The translations under genes were made by a program, and so were the position numbers. Below, piece after piece: positions 46,036-54,839 of a stretch of 64,000 nt of DNA. Source of the DNA: Halovenus rubra. Its GTDB lineage: Archaea; Halobacteriota; Halobacteria; Halobacteriales; Haloarculaceae. The DNA lies in NCBI RefSeq assembly GCF_026586665.1, contig NZ_JAODIY010000010.1, positions 186,001-250,000 of the forward strand, in the 5' to 3' direction. Under the pieces are notes generated by a model. That model had not been told where the DNA came from, did no database searches, and saw nothing but the letters and a program-made list of their open reading frames with translations. Within the stretch, counting starts at the first letter, position 1; every line of letters starts with the position of its first letter.

Positions 46036-48333
46036 ATGACCCAGAGTGAATCGGCCAAGGGGCAAACTGACGAGAAGACAACCGATAGTATCACGCAACG
46101 GTTGGACGGAGCGAAAAGTGTTGTTCCGGCTGTGATAACAGACAATTTGTTGGTGAAGTTCATTGTCGGTATTCTTCTTATCGTCCTTCTTATCGGCGGA
46201 ATCGCCGTATATTTCGAGAGTGGAATTGAGAGCGAACTCGATACACAAGTGACAACACAGGTCGAGGAAACCGCCGGTCTGCATTCGGATATCTACACGG
46301 CCTGGGAGGGTAACCGCTTTGATGATTTGCAGTCTATCGCGGGCGATGAAGGATTAGATATCAATAACGAACGGGTACAAAGTGACCTACTGGTACGGGG
46401 ACGCGACAATCTCGATAGCTTCGAGCAGCTACATCTTGTCGATACCGAAAGTGGTGACGTTCTTGCAAGTTCTGCTGAGGAGGCAGTCGGCGAGAATATG
46501 TTCGACCGAATCAACGAATCTCTTGTTAGTGAGTCACGCGAGTTTACCACACCATACCAGTATACGTCGCCGACAGGGGAGACTGTTGTTGGCTTTGGAC
46601 GACAGCGACTCCTTAACAATACACATCTTCTTGTCGGAGAGGTGCCCGCCGACGGCGGCCCAAAGTTTAGACAAACTATCGAAGGGTCAAACACCATCAT
46701 TGCAAACCAAGATGGCGATGTTATCTTCGGAGAAGAAAGTGTCAACCCATCAGTCGTCACGGACAGCACACCTGCCGACTCGGATTCGAACGTCACAGTC
46801 ACACAGATGGGTGGAGAAATACATGCAAGCAACACGCTCGGTGAGACAGAGCTAACGGTTGTCACGAGCAGTCCAGAAAGCGAAGCGTTTGCGCTCAGAG
46901 ACAGTGTCATCCAGAGTTTCATTATCATGCTCGTGCTGGCTTTTGGAGTGCTAGTTGTCGTCGGCGTCGTCGGCGGTCGGTCTATTGCCACCTCAATTAC
47001 AGAGCTTAACGACCGTGCAAAGGAAATGGAGAAAGGCAACCTATCGGTTGACCTCGAAACGAGCCGGACCGACGAAATTGGCGAACTCTACGACGGGTTC
47101 GCCAGCATGCGTGACTCGCTCCAGAGCCGGATTACGGAAGCTGAAGACGCCCTATCAGAAGCAACAAGTGCAAAAGAACAAGCCGAAGATGCCCGCGAAG
47201 AGGCCGCTACTGCCCGCGAGGAGGCAGAGACAATTAACGACCAAATCGAGTCCTCGGCAGACAGGTACAGCAACGTGATGCGGCAAGCCGCAAACGGTGA
47301 CCTCACAGTCCGGATGAATACTGACAAGGACAACGAGGCGATGGCAGCGATTGCAACCGATTTCAACGCGATGCTCGACGAGTTCGAGACAACCATCGAT
47401 GAGATAACGACCTTCGCAGATGAGGTGGAAACGGCGAGCGAAGGCGTCACCACCTCGAGCGAGGAGATTCGTATCGCCAGCGAGGATGTGAGTCAAGCGG
47501 TTCAGGAGATATCAAACGGGGCCATGGAGCAAAACGACGCCCTCCAACAAGTGACAAACGAGATGAACGATTTGTCCGCGACCGTCGAGGAAATTGCGGC
47601 GTCCTCAAACGAGGTCGCATCAGTCGCCGAGCAAACTGCCCAAACAGGTCGCGACGGTCGTGAGGCCGCTCAGGCCGCAATCAATGGGATGAATACCGTC
47701 CAGACCGAATCGAAGCGAGCAGTTGAGGAGATAGAACAGCTCGAAGAGCAGGTCCAACAAGTCGACGACCTGATTGCCAGGATGGCCGACATTGCCGACC
47801 AGACGAGCATCCTCGCACTGAACGCAAACATCGAGGCAGCCAGAGCTGGCGGCGGCACAGGGAACAGTGGTGATGGCTTTGCGGTGGTCGCAAACGAAGT
47901 CAAGGTGCTCTCAGAGGATGCTAAGGCGGCCGCGGACGAAGTCGAGAACCGCCTCGAAGCAATCCGGGGACAGACACAAGAGTCGGCACAAGCCGTTCAG
48001 GCAGCGAGCCAGAACGTCGACGAGCACACGCAGTCGGTTGAGGACGCTGCAGAGGCATTCTCGGAGGTTGCTAACTATGCCACCGAGACCAACAACGGGA
48101 TTCAGGAAATTTCAGCAGCGACAGACCAGCAGGCAACGACGACCGAACGAGTCGTGGCGATGGTCAACGAGGTCGCTTCGATTGCAAACAGCACGACGAC
48201 ACAGGCAGAAAGTACCGCGGCGACCGCAGAGGAACAGTCCGCATCGATGAGTGAAGTTTCCGAGAGCGTCTCTGACCTTGCCGAGCAAGCCACACAGCTA
48301 TCTGAGACGCTCGACCGATTCGAGACTACCTGA
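46036..48333 (+). CDS. Methyl-accepting chemotaxis transducer (Htr)
   Basis: A 765-residue transducer. Membrane helix at about 40-60, extracellular sensor domain, second helix near 295-318, HAMP (SITELNDRAKEMEKGNLSVD), and a full cytoplasmic four-helix-bundle subunit. The signalling tip (MADIADQTSILALNANIEAA, about residues 583-602) for CheA/CheW is intact, and Gln/Glu pairs suitable for methylation flank it. The sensor domain is close to that of the preceding gene, so the two arose by duplication. The ATG at 46036 is used. Position beside the liv genes suggests, but does not show, amino-acid sensing. Confidence 0.94.
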   Translation: MTQSESAKGQTDEKTTDSITQRLDGAKSVVPAVITDNLLVKFIVGILLIVLLIGGIAVYFESGIESELDTQVTTQVEETAGLHSDIYTAWEGNRFDDLQSIAGDEGLDINNERVQSDLLVRGRDNLDSFEQLHLVDTESGDVLASSAEEAVGENMFDRINESLVSESREFTTPYQYTSPTGETVVGFGRQRLLNNTHLLVGEVPADGGPKFRQTIEGSNTIIANQDGDVIFGEESVNPSVVTDSTPADSDSNVTVTQMGGEIHASNTLGETELTVVTSSPESEAFALRDSVIQSFIIMLVLAFGVLVVVGVVGGRSIATSITELNDRAKEMEKGNLSVDLETSRTDEIGELYDGFASMRDSLQSRITEAEDALSEATSAKEQAEDAREEAATAREEAETINDQIESSADRYSNVMRQAANGDLTVRMNTDKDNEAMAAIATDFNAMLDEFETTIDEITTFADEVETASEGVTTSSEEIRIASEDVSQAVQEISNGAMEQNDALQQVTNEMNDLSATVEEIAASSNEVASVAEQTAQTGRDGREAAQAAINGMNTVQTESKRAVEEIEQLEEQVQQVDDLIARMADIADQTSILALNANIEAARAGGGTGNSGDGFAVVANEVKVLSEDAKAAADEVENRLEAIRGQTQESAQAVQAASQNVDEHTQSVEDAAEAFSEVANYATETNNGIQEISAATDQQATTTERVVAMVNEVASIANSTTTQAESTAATAEEQSASMSEVSESVSDLAEQATQLSETLDRFETT

Positions 48334-48385
48334 CCGAGTGTACTCCCAGCGATACTGTTTTTTGGCTCCGCCCGGAACCGTGGGT

Positions 48386-48520
48386 ATGAACCTTCCAGCA
48401 CAGCTTGACCATCCATCGTTTGCAACTGCGGTGGGAACAATAGCCGGCTATCTGCTCATTTTGTCTGTTATGACTACGCTCATCTTCCTCGTCCCCTACG
48501 CATTATTCTTCCTCCTCTAA
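48386..48520 (+). CDS. 44-residue single-span membrane protein
   Basis: MNLPAQLDHPSFATAVGTIA followed by GYLLILSVMTTLIFLVPYAL and FFLL: a short N-terminus and one or two tightly packed hydrophobic helices. I recall near-identical small proteins in other haloarchaea, so it looks like a real conserved micro-protein. It lies 52 bp after the transducer gene. Function unknown. Confidence 0.6.
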   Translation: MNLPAQLDHPSFATAVGTIAGYLLILSVMTTLIFLVPYALFFLL

Positions 48521-48572
48521 GAACAACCCAGCCGAGCCACATTTATCTGTTCGCCGAGTAGTAGCAATATGT

Positions 48573-49103
48573 ATGTCATTCTCGACGGACAACCGGGGTG
48601 TCTCCGAGGGCGCAGGTGTACTCGCGCTCGTGGTGATAACCGTCGTCGCAACGGCGTCAGTCGGGATGACGGTCACATTGATATCGGACGACGGCCCCGG
48701 GTCAAACCCCTATAATGCGGAGTTTACGTTTGACCACAGCAAGGACCTCCAACAGCTTCTTATCTTCTACGACGGTGGGAAAGAGCTACGTGCCGGAAGT
48801 ATCACGATTACTGGACCCGAAAATGAGGTGACGTGGGCAGAAATCGAAGAAATAGAGCCCGGTGAGATGGTCTCACCGAGCAATCTTCCGACCCGCCTGA
48901 GTAAGGAGAACGCATATGGCTCTAAAGTCGGCGCACAGGACTTCATCGAAATTACTTACACCCCCCCAAGTGACGGTGAGGGTAGCGGAGACGGTGAGGA
49001 CAGTGCCGAGCCAGTTGTACTCGGGACGTGGAACAAACCCGGCGGAGGCGAGAGTGGAGGCGAGGGCGAAGAAGACGGCCCGGTTGAGGTGCCCGAGTCC
49101 TGA
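48573..49103 (+). CDS. Archaeal type IV pilin-like protein
   Basis: A 176-residue exported protein with a class III (prepilin) signal: the short N-terminus STDNRGVSEGAGVLALVVIT matches the archaeal pilin N-terminal domain, with PibD cleavage expected after the Gly of RG and a hydrophobic helix following. The exposed part is beta-rich and ends in a Gly/Glu-rich acidic tail (GGGESGGEGEEDGPVEVPES). No pilus ATPase or PilC gene is adjacent, so it would use machinery encoded elsewhere. Confidence 0.82.
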   Translation: MSFSTDNRGVSEGAGVLALVVITVVATASVGMTVTLISDDGPGSNPYNAEFTFDHSKDLQQLLIFYDGGKELRAGSITITGPENEVTWAEIEEIEPGEMVSPSNLPTRLSKENAYGSKVGAQDFIEITYTPPSDGEGSGDGEDSAEPVVLGTWNKPGGGESGGEGEEDGPVEVPES

Positions 49104-49114
49104 CTGATACGTCG

Positions 49115-50575
49115 CTATCCTTTGATGTTACAGACGGGATAAGTTCGGGCAACCTTGTCACCGATACCGAGCGTATCAGAGACTGTGACTACGTCGTCGA
49201 TATCTTTGTAGACGCCCGGAGCCTCCTCAGCGACGGTCGCACCGCTTTCAGCTTTGACGTATATCTGGTTTTGCTCGCGTAAATCATCCATCACGTCTTC
49301 GCCCCAGTATTCGCTTTTCGCCTGCGTACGGGACATCAGCCGACCAGCACCGTGGGCAGTCGAGCCAAACGTCTCATCGAGCGATTGCTCGCCGCCACGG
49401 AGAATATAGCTTCCAGCGCCCATGCTTCCGGGGATGATGACCGGCTGGCCCACGTCACGGTAGGCTGGCGGTAGTTCGGGACGTCCGGCTGGGAATGCGC
49501 GCGTCGCCCCTTTGCGGTGGACAAACAGCTCTTTTTGTTCCCCGTCGATGGTGTGGAGTTCTTTCTTTGCGATATTGTGGGAGACATCGTACAGCAGCTC
49601 CATCTCCATTTCCTGCCAGGAACGGTCAAAGACCCGCTCGAACACCTGCCTGGTCTGGTGGGTGATAAGCTGGCGGTTCGTCCACGCAAAGTTGATTGCC
49701 CCACACATCGCGCGGTAATACTCCTCGGCGAGCCGTGAGCCGGCGGGTGCGGCAGCGAGTTCTTTGTCTGGGAGCTGATTGAGTAGCCCCTCGTGAGTCT
49801 GTTCGATGTCGCGCAGATAGTCTGTACAGACTTGATGGCCAAGACCCCGTGAGCCACAGTGGATGAGGACGACAATCTGGTCTTTTGAGAGGCCGAACTC
49901 GGCGGCAACGTTGTCGTCATAAATGTCAGTGACGCGCTGGACTTCGAGAAAGTGGTTGCCGCTGCCGAGGCTCCCTGCTTGGTTGCGCCCGCGATCTTTG
50001 GCCTTCTGTGAGACTGCGGTGGCGTCAGCCTCAGCTCGGAACCCTTCGTCTTCGCAGTGAGCGAGGTCTGTTTCGACGCCGTACCCTTCCTCGACGGCCC
50101 ACTCGACACCGCGTTCGAGAATCTCTTCGACAGGTGCGTTGTTGACGACCCCACCACCCCCCAGACCGGTCGGTACGTTTGCAAAGAGCGCGTTTACCAG
50201 GTCTTCTTCGGTGCCCTGGATGTCTTCGTACCGTAGATTGGTTTTCACCATTCTCACGCCACAGTTGATGTCATATCCGACCGCACCGGGGCTGATACAC
50301 CCGTCTTCGGCGTCGATACCAGCGACACCACCAACAGGGAACCCGTACCCCTGGTGGCCGTCGGGCATGCAGAGAGCATACTCCTGAATTCCCGGGAGCT
50401 GTGTAGTGTTGTGGAGCTGTGTGAGCGTTTTGTCCTCTTTGATTTCTGAAAGGAGTTCCTCGCTTGCGAGGACACGTGCCGGGACGCGCATATCTCCCTC
50501 CTGTGGCATCTCCCAGACGTACTCTTGAACCCGTTTGAGTGTAAATTCGCCAATTTCGATCGTTTTCGTGGTCAT
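49115..50575 (-). CDS. rtcB: tRNA-splicing ligase RtcB
   Basis: A 486-residue GTP- and Mn-dependent RNA ligase joining 2',3'-cyclic phosphate and 5'-OH ends, essential for tRNA exon joining in archaea. Metal-binding signatures are YDINCGVRMVKTN, GSLGSGNHFLEVQ and LIHCGSRGLGHQV; the GMP-accepting His is expected in the C-terminal FGSTAHGAGRLMSR segment. The ATG at 50575 gives MTTKTIEIGEFTLKR; an upstream extension to 50635 is unlikely. No inteins. Confidence 0.96.
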   Translation of the reverse strand: MTTKTIEIGEFTLKRVQEYVWEMPQEGDMRVPARVLASEELLSEIKEDKTLTQLHNTTQLPGIQEYALCMPDGHQGYGFPVGGVAGIDAEDGCISPGAVGYDINCGVRMVKTNLRYEDIQGTEEDLVNALFANVPTGLGGGGVVNNAPVEEILERGVEWAVEEGYGVETDLAHCEDEGFRAEADATAVSQKAKDRGRNQAGSLGSGNHFLEVQRVTDIYDDNVAAEFGLSKDQIVVLIHCGSRGLGHQVCTDYLRDIEQTHEGLLNQLPDKELAAAPAGSRLAEEYYRAMCGAINFAWTNRQLITHQTRQVFERVFDRSWQEMEMELLYDVSHNIAKKELHTIDGEQKELFVHRKGATRAFPAGRPELPPAYRDVGQPVIIPGSMGAGSYILRGGEQSLDETFGSTAHGAGRLMSRTQAKSEYWGEDVMDDLREQNQIYVKAESGATVAEEAPGVYKDIDDVVTVSDTLGIGDKVARTYPVCNIKG

Positions 50576-50740
50576 GTGACAGTATGCGCCGCGGACGCTC
50601 AAGAATGCTTTCGTGCACAACTGAGAGCTAGTCAAAGAGCGGCTACAGTCGAGAGGGTTGCCTTGGTGTGAGGTCCCGTGAGCACAATTAGTGAGCTATG
50701 GAGATAGCGGGTTGGGGTGACAACATCATAACGGTCCGTG

Positions 50741-51106
50741 TCAGTCCGCCTGTTGCCAGTACGGATTCGACACAAGACTAGAGAGGGCGGATTCACACTC
50801 AATTTGTGTCGTGCTGTAGTATCGTTCTCGTTCCACAGGCGTACGGAGGCAGAGAAGCACCGTGTTGCTCGTCGCCTCGTAGATGTCGAGGTCCCAGCTA
50901 CTGCTCGTGTGTGACCAGCTACTATGAAAAACGGTTTCGTTGTCATTGTCGACGACGCGCGTGCCGAGTTCCCAACTCACTCGCGTATAGCCCGTAAGTT
51001 CGAACGGAACAGCATCTGGAACACGAGATTCACTTTGCTCACTGTTGTGCGCTCCATGTGCACCCATACCAGGGCACTCGGTGTCCACAACTAAAAGTAC
51101 ACTCAT
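50741..51106 (-). CDS. Hypothetical protein, 121 residues
   Basis: MSVLLVVDTECPGMGAHGAH...LSSLVSNPYWQQAD. No domain recognised; Trp- and Ser-rich middle (TVFHSSWSHTSSSWDLDIYE). Codon use looks like coding haloarchaeal DNA, and no competing frame is better. It is isolated between rtcB and the GIDE-like gene. Moderate doubt remains that it is expressed. Confidence 0.45.
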   Translation of the reverse strand: MSVLLVVDTECPGMGAHGAHNSEQSESRVPDAVPFELTGYTRVSWELGTRVVDNDNETVFHSSWSHTSSSWDLDIYEATSNTVLLCLRTPVERERYYSTTQIECESALSSLVSNPYWQQAD

Positions 51107-51339
51107 TCCGTGTCAACTGTTTACTGTTAAAATACCCCTAGCAATCACAACACACGGTGGAGAACGGGACACTTTGGTCAGGAGGGTTGTGCCAGCGAGT
51201 GAGTCTCTTTTATCACGGGCTTACGTTCCGAGGTGCTCGATCTGAACTTGGAGGCTAACTTGGATATCGGCTGCCGGTGAGCAAACACCGCCCAAGGAAT
51301 ACCAACAGTATTTATTCTCGTCTGTGTCTGTCGACACGT

Positions 51340-52134
51340 ATGGACCCGACAACCGCGGCGGGGTACGGAATCGTTCTCACTCTCGTCGGTGGTATCGTAC
51401 TGGGATACGGTATGAGGGAGCTGCGTCCGGTCTACCACATCCTCACGAACGACCCAATTCCAGTCAAAGACCTGGTCTATCACGACGGGCCAGCGGAGGT
51501 TGAGGGGACAACGGCCCCGACTGAAGAAGAGAAACGAGTTACTGCGCCGTTTTCGGATGTCGACTGTCTCGCTTGCGAGTACAAAGCTCAAGAACTCCGC
51601 TCTAATGGCAAGAGTAACTACTGGAAGACACTAGATGAGGGTGCCACAGCAGCTCCGTTTCTCGTCGAGGACAGAACCGGAAGTGTGAGAGTTGACCCAG
51701 CGGGGGCTACGCTCAAGTTTGCACAGCAGGAAGTGAAAGTTCCAGGGGGTGAGGAACCGCCTGAGACGATAGCCCAGTATATCCGGCAAACCGACGAAGT
51801 CGAACCACAACACGACGAAACGGTTGATATCGTTGTGACAGAGCTTAACGTTGGCAACGACCAGCGCTTCATTGAGCGCCGTCTCGATATCAATGAGTCC
51901 GTCTACGTGTACGGTGACGTTGAGCGTGCGCCCCCGGGCGAATGGGGAGCCACTCTCGTTGATGCGATACTAACGCGAGGGCCATCGGACATTCTGATTA
52001 TCTCGGATACATCCGAGCGTGGGACCGCCTGGCGTCTTGCCAAGGGGCCACTGGTATGGGCGGTCGGCGGGCTCGCAATGGTTGGCCCGGGGATTGGCTT
52101 GCTTGGCTACTGGCTGTTGGCTTCCTTGGCCTGA
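51340..52134 (+). CDS. GIDE-like membrane protein
   Basis: A 264-residue protein with an N-terminal helix (TAAGYGIVLTLVGGIVLGYG), a soluble beta-rich domain (about 45-215) and two C-terminal helices (GPLVWAVGGLAMVGPGIGLL). The central part (SDVDCLACEYKAQELRS, then APFLVEDRTGSVRVDPAGA) matches the GIDE domain family known from the membrane region of MUL1/GIDE E3 ligases, but no RING finger is present. Archaeal members have no established role. The ATG at 51340 is chosen because it starts the first helix. Confidence 0.72.
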   Translation: MDPTTAAGYGIVLTLVGGIVLGYGMRELRPVYHILTNDPIPVKDLVYHDGPAEVEGTTAPTEEEKRVTAPFSDVDCLACEYKAQELRSNGKSNYWKTLDEGATAAPFLVEDRTGSVRVDPAGATLKFAQQEVKVPGGEEPPETIAQYIRQTDEVEPQHDETVDIVVTELNVGNDQRFIERRLDINESVYVYGDVERAPPGEWGATLVDAILTRGPSDILIISDTSERGTAWRLAKGPLVWAVGGLAMVGPGIGLLGYWLLASLA

Positions 52135-52186
52135 CAGGGGCACGTATTATATATGCGCGGCCTAAATACAGGAGTAACGTGTATCC

Positions 52187-52792
52187 ATGAGTTCGTTGAT
52201 GATCGACATCCGAAAACTTGGGCTGTTTAATAAGATGGCAAAAGAGGGGGGTAATACGGTTGCAGACCACCTGAGCCAGATGACGGGAATGGAAACCGAG
52301 ATGGAGATTACAAAGATTAATTTCATCGATATCCCGGATATCCGTGCCCACGTCGGTGACCAAAAACAGATTGGTATCAGCATCGAAATGGTTGAACGAC
52401 CGTACGGACATATCCTCTTCCTGTTCAACGCACCGGACGCCAAGAAGCTTGCTCACGGGATGATGGGTGACATGGCGGGTGCAGAGGAGTCCGAAGATGG
52501 GTTCACAGACATGGAGCGGTCGGCTGTTCAAGAGATTGGCAACATCATGACCAGCGGGTTCATCGACGGCTGGGCAAACGTGTTAAATACGACAATTGAT
52601 ATGTCGACGCCGACGTTCACATTCGGTCCCGGGAGCAGTATGGTCAACGACCTCGTCGGCGACCGTGAAGACGAGATGGCACTCATGTTCGACTCGCGGG
52701 TGCAGGCACTCGAAGAAGATATCAATGTCACCGTCTACACATTCCCTGAGCTACAGGAACTTGTCAGTTTGATGCAAGAGATAGAAGTCTAA
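52187..52792 (+). CDS. cheC: Chemotaxis protein CheC
   Basis: A 201-residue CheY-P phosphatase-family protein. The second active-site helix fits the CheC consensus S/D-x3-E-x2-N-x22-P exactly (SAVQEIGN with Pro 23 residues later). The first site keeps Glu and Asn (KEGGN) but is otherwise degenerate, so probably one site works. A TATATA promoter at about 52148-52155 lies upstream. It is the second taxis element in this region after the transducer pair at 44-48 kb. Confidence 0.92.
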   Translation: MSSLMIDIRKLGLFNKMAKEGGNTVADHLSQMTGMETEMEITKINFIDIPDIRAHVGDQKQIGISIEMVERPYGHILFLFNAPDAKKLAHGMMGDMAGAEESEDGFTDMERSAVQEIGNIMTSGFIDGWANVLNTTIDMSTPTFTFGPGSSMVNDLVGDREDEMALMFDSRVQALEEDINVTVYTFPELQELVSLMQEIEV

Positions 52793-52880
52793 AGACACGC
52801 GAAACGCTGTCTAAGCTGAGAACCGACGGATTTTTGAAATTGCTAGTGATAAATCATGTGGGTTGTTATAGTGTGACAAG

Positions 52881-52887
52881 TATTTAG
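52881..52887 (+). promoter_or_regulatory. TATA-like element of the porAB operon
   Basis: TATTTAG at 52881-52887 is about 24-30 bp upstream of the ATG at 52911. With standard archaeal spacing, transcription would begin at or next to that ATG, which opens a tiny ORF rather than porA itself. Confidence 0.45.
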
Positions 52888-52910
52888 TGGTGAAGTTCGT
52901 TCTTCTAACT

Positions 52911-52946
52911 ATGGGAGCCACACCCGAGTCGAGGTGGTATCGATGA
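52911..52946 (+). CDS. Mini-ORF (11 residues) overlapping the porA start
   Basis: ATG at 52911 begins MGATPESRWYR and ends with TGA at 52944-52946, which overlaps the porA ATG at 52943 as ATGA. A TATA-like element sits 24-30 bp upstream, so a leaderless transcript would be initiated here and porA would be reached by termination-reinitiation. Direct reading of the sequence; expression is inferred. Confidence 0.35.
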   Translation: MGATPESRWYR

Positions 52947-54838
52947 CAGGGAGCGAACTCAAGTGGCGAATCGCTGGCGGGTCGGGCGACGGTATCGACT
53001 CGACGAGTCAGAATTTCGCTAAGGCACTGATGCGTGCCGGCCTAGATGTGTTTACGCACAGACACTACCCATCGCGGATTCGCGGCGGCCACACGTATGT
53101 CGAGGTACGCGCACAGCCTGACGATGTTCGGTCGCGCGGCGACGGGTTCGACTTCCTCCTCTCGCTGGGTGACAGTTTCGCCCGGAACCCGGACGACGAG
53201 GCTTACTACGGCGAAGAGGAGCTAAAACCGCTCTACGAGCATTTCGATGACCTCAACGAAGGCGGCGTTATCGTCTATGACAGCGGTCTCATCGACGACG
53301 AGGCTGTCGAAGAGATCAATCTCTACGAGCGAGCTGAGGAGAACAACTGGCACGTCTACCCAGTTGACCTGCGCGGACTCGCCCGTGAGCACGGGCGCGA
53401 AGTCATGCGGAACACAGCTGGTGTGGGTGTCAGTGCGGCACTGCTTGGCGTCGACACAAGCTATTTCGAGGAGTTGATGCAGGAGGTAATGGGCGGCGAC
53501 ATCGCCGAAGCGAACATCGAGACGCTGAATGCGGCCTACGAGCAGGCCGCCGAATTCGACCACACCCACGACCTCGAAGTGCCAAAAGGAGACCACGACA
53601 GTGAGCAGGCACTCGTCACCGGGAGCGACGGGATTGCCTACGCGGCACTAGATTCGGGCTGTCGGTTCATCTCGGGTTACCCGATGACCCCGTGGACCGA
53701 CGTGTTCACAATTATGTCACAGAACCTGCCCCACTTTGGCGGTATCGCCGAGCAGGTCGAAGACGAGATTGCGGCGGCATCACTGGCAATCGGTGCCTCA
53801 CACACTGGTGTCAAAGCAATGTCTGGCTCGTCTGGCGGCGGGTTCGCACTCATGTCCGAGCCGCTCGGTCTCGCCGAGATGACAGAGACACCAGTCGTGC
53901 TGATTGAGGCGATGCGGGCCGGACCTTCGACAGGGATGCCGACCAAGCCAGAGCAGGCAGACCTAGAGCACGTCCTCTACACGAGTCAGGGAGATTCGTG
54001 TCGTGTCGTGTTCGCGCCGGGCAACCCACAGGAAGCCTACGAGCAGACCCGGAAGGCCTTCGAGTACGCGTACGATTATCATATCCCAGCGATTGTGCTC
54101 TACGATCAGAAACTCGGCGGCGAGATGCGAAGTGTGCCTGCCGAGTTCTTCGACCGTGAACCCGACTCGGACCCGGGTGCGGTCCTCACTGAAGACGAAC
54201 TGTCCGAAGCAGCTCACGACGCCGCAGGGAAGTTCAAGCGCTACTCACACGACGGTGAGGATGGCGTTGTCCCGCGGTCAGTACCCGGACAGGAAGGCGG
54301 TCGCTTCCTTGCGACCGGTAACGAGTCACAGGAGGTCGGCCATATCAGCGAAGACCCCGATAACCGCAAACACCAGATGGATCGCCGGATGGAGAAACTC
54401 ACGTCTATCCGTGAGGACCTAAACGCGGGCGACGATTCGAACCAAGCGTTCCACGGTCCCGCCGATGCCGACTACGGCATTCTCGTCTGGGGGAGTCAGC
54501 AGGATACCGTCTTCGAGGCAGTCGACCGGCTTAACGCTCGGGGCAGTTCAGTCAAGGCACTGGGCGTCAGCGACATGATGCCCTATCCCGAGAGCGAGGT
54601 GACTGCGTTCCTCGAAAGCGTCGAAGAATGCCTTGTCGTCGAGATGAACGCGACCGCCCAGTTCCGTGGGCTCACCCAAAAGGAGCTTGGACGGTTCGGG
54701 CCGAAAATGACCAGCCTTCTGAAATACGACGGCGAACCGTTCGAGCCCAGCGAAATCGTCGAGGGCTTCGAGGCTACCGTCGAGGAGACCGACCTCCCCG
54801 GCGGCAACATGGAACTCCGCCCTGCGGCGGGTGACTGA
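52943..54838 (+). CDS. porA: 2-oxoacid (probably pyruvate):ferredoxin oxidoreductase, alpha subunit
   Basis: A 631-residue subunit combining the gamma-type domain (about 1-190, WRIAGGSGDGIDSTSQNFAK) and the alpha-type pyrimidine-binding domains (about 215-620, ISGYPMTPWTDVFTIM, GVKAMSGSSGGGFALMSE). With the beta subunit it oxidatively decarboxylates a 2-oxoacid to acyl-CoA and passes electrons to ferredoxin. Pyruvate rather than 2-oxoglutarate is favoured by resemblance, from memory, to Halobacterium PorA. A GTG at 52934 is an alternative start. The beta gene follows. Confidence 0.85.
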   Translation: MTGSELKWRIAGGSGDGIDSTSQNFAKALMRAGLDVFTHRHYPSRIRGGHTYVEVRAQPDDVRSRGDGFDFLLSLGDSFARNPDDEAYYGEEELKPLYEHFDDLNEGGVIVYDSGLIDDEAVEEINLYERAEENNWHVYPVDLRGLAREHGREVMRNTAGVGVSAALLGVDTSYFEELMQEVMGGDIAEANIETLNAAYEQAAEFDHTHDLEVPKGDHDSEQALVTGSDGIAYAALDSGCRFISGYPMTPWTDVFTIMSQNLPHFGGIAEQVEDEIAAASLAIGASHTGVKAMSGSSGGGFALMSEPLGLAEMTETPVVLIEAMRAGPSTGMPTKPEQADLEHVLYTSQGDSCRVVFAPGNPQEAYEQTRKAFEYAYDYHIPAIVLYDQKLGGEMRSVPAEFFDREPDSDPGAVLTEDELSEAAHDAAGKFKRYSHDGEDGVVPRSVPGQEGGRFLATGNESQEVGHISEDPDNRKHQMDRRMEKLTSIREDLNAGDDSNQAFHGPADADYGILVWGSQQDTVFEAVDRLNARGSSVKALGVSDMMPYPESEVTAFLESVEECLVVEMNATAQFRGLTQKELGRFGPKMTSLLKYDGEPFEPSEIVEGFEATVEETDLPGGNMELRPAAGD

Positions 54839-54839
54839 C

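Noticed and set aside
51178-51591. 137-codon minus-strand frame at the start of the GIDE-like gene
   Set aside because: It overlaps the well-supported gene and its composition (basic, Arg/Ser-rich) is unlike haloarchaeal proteins.
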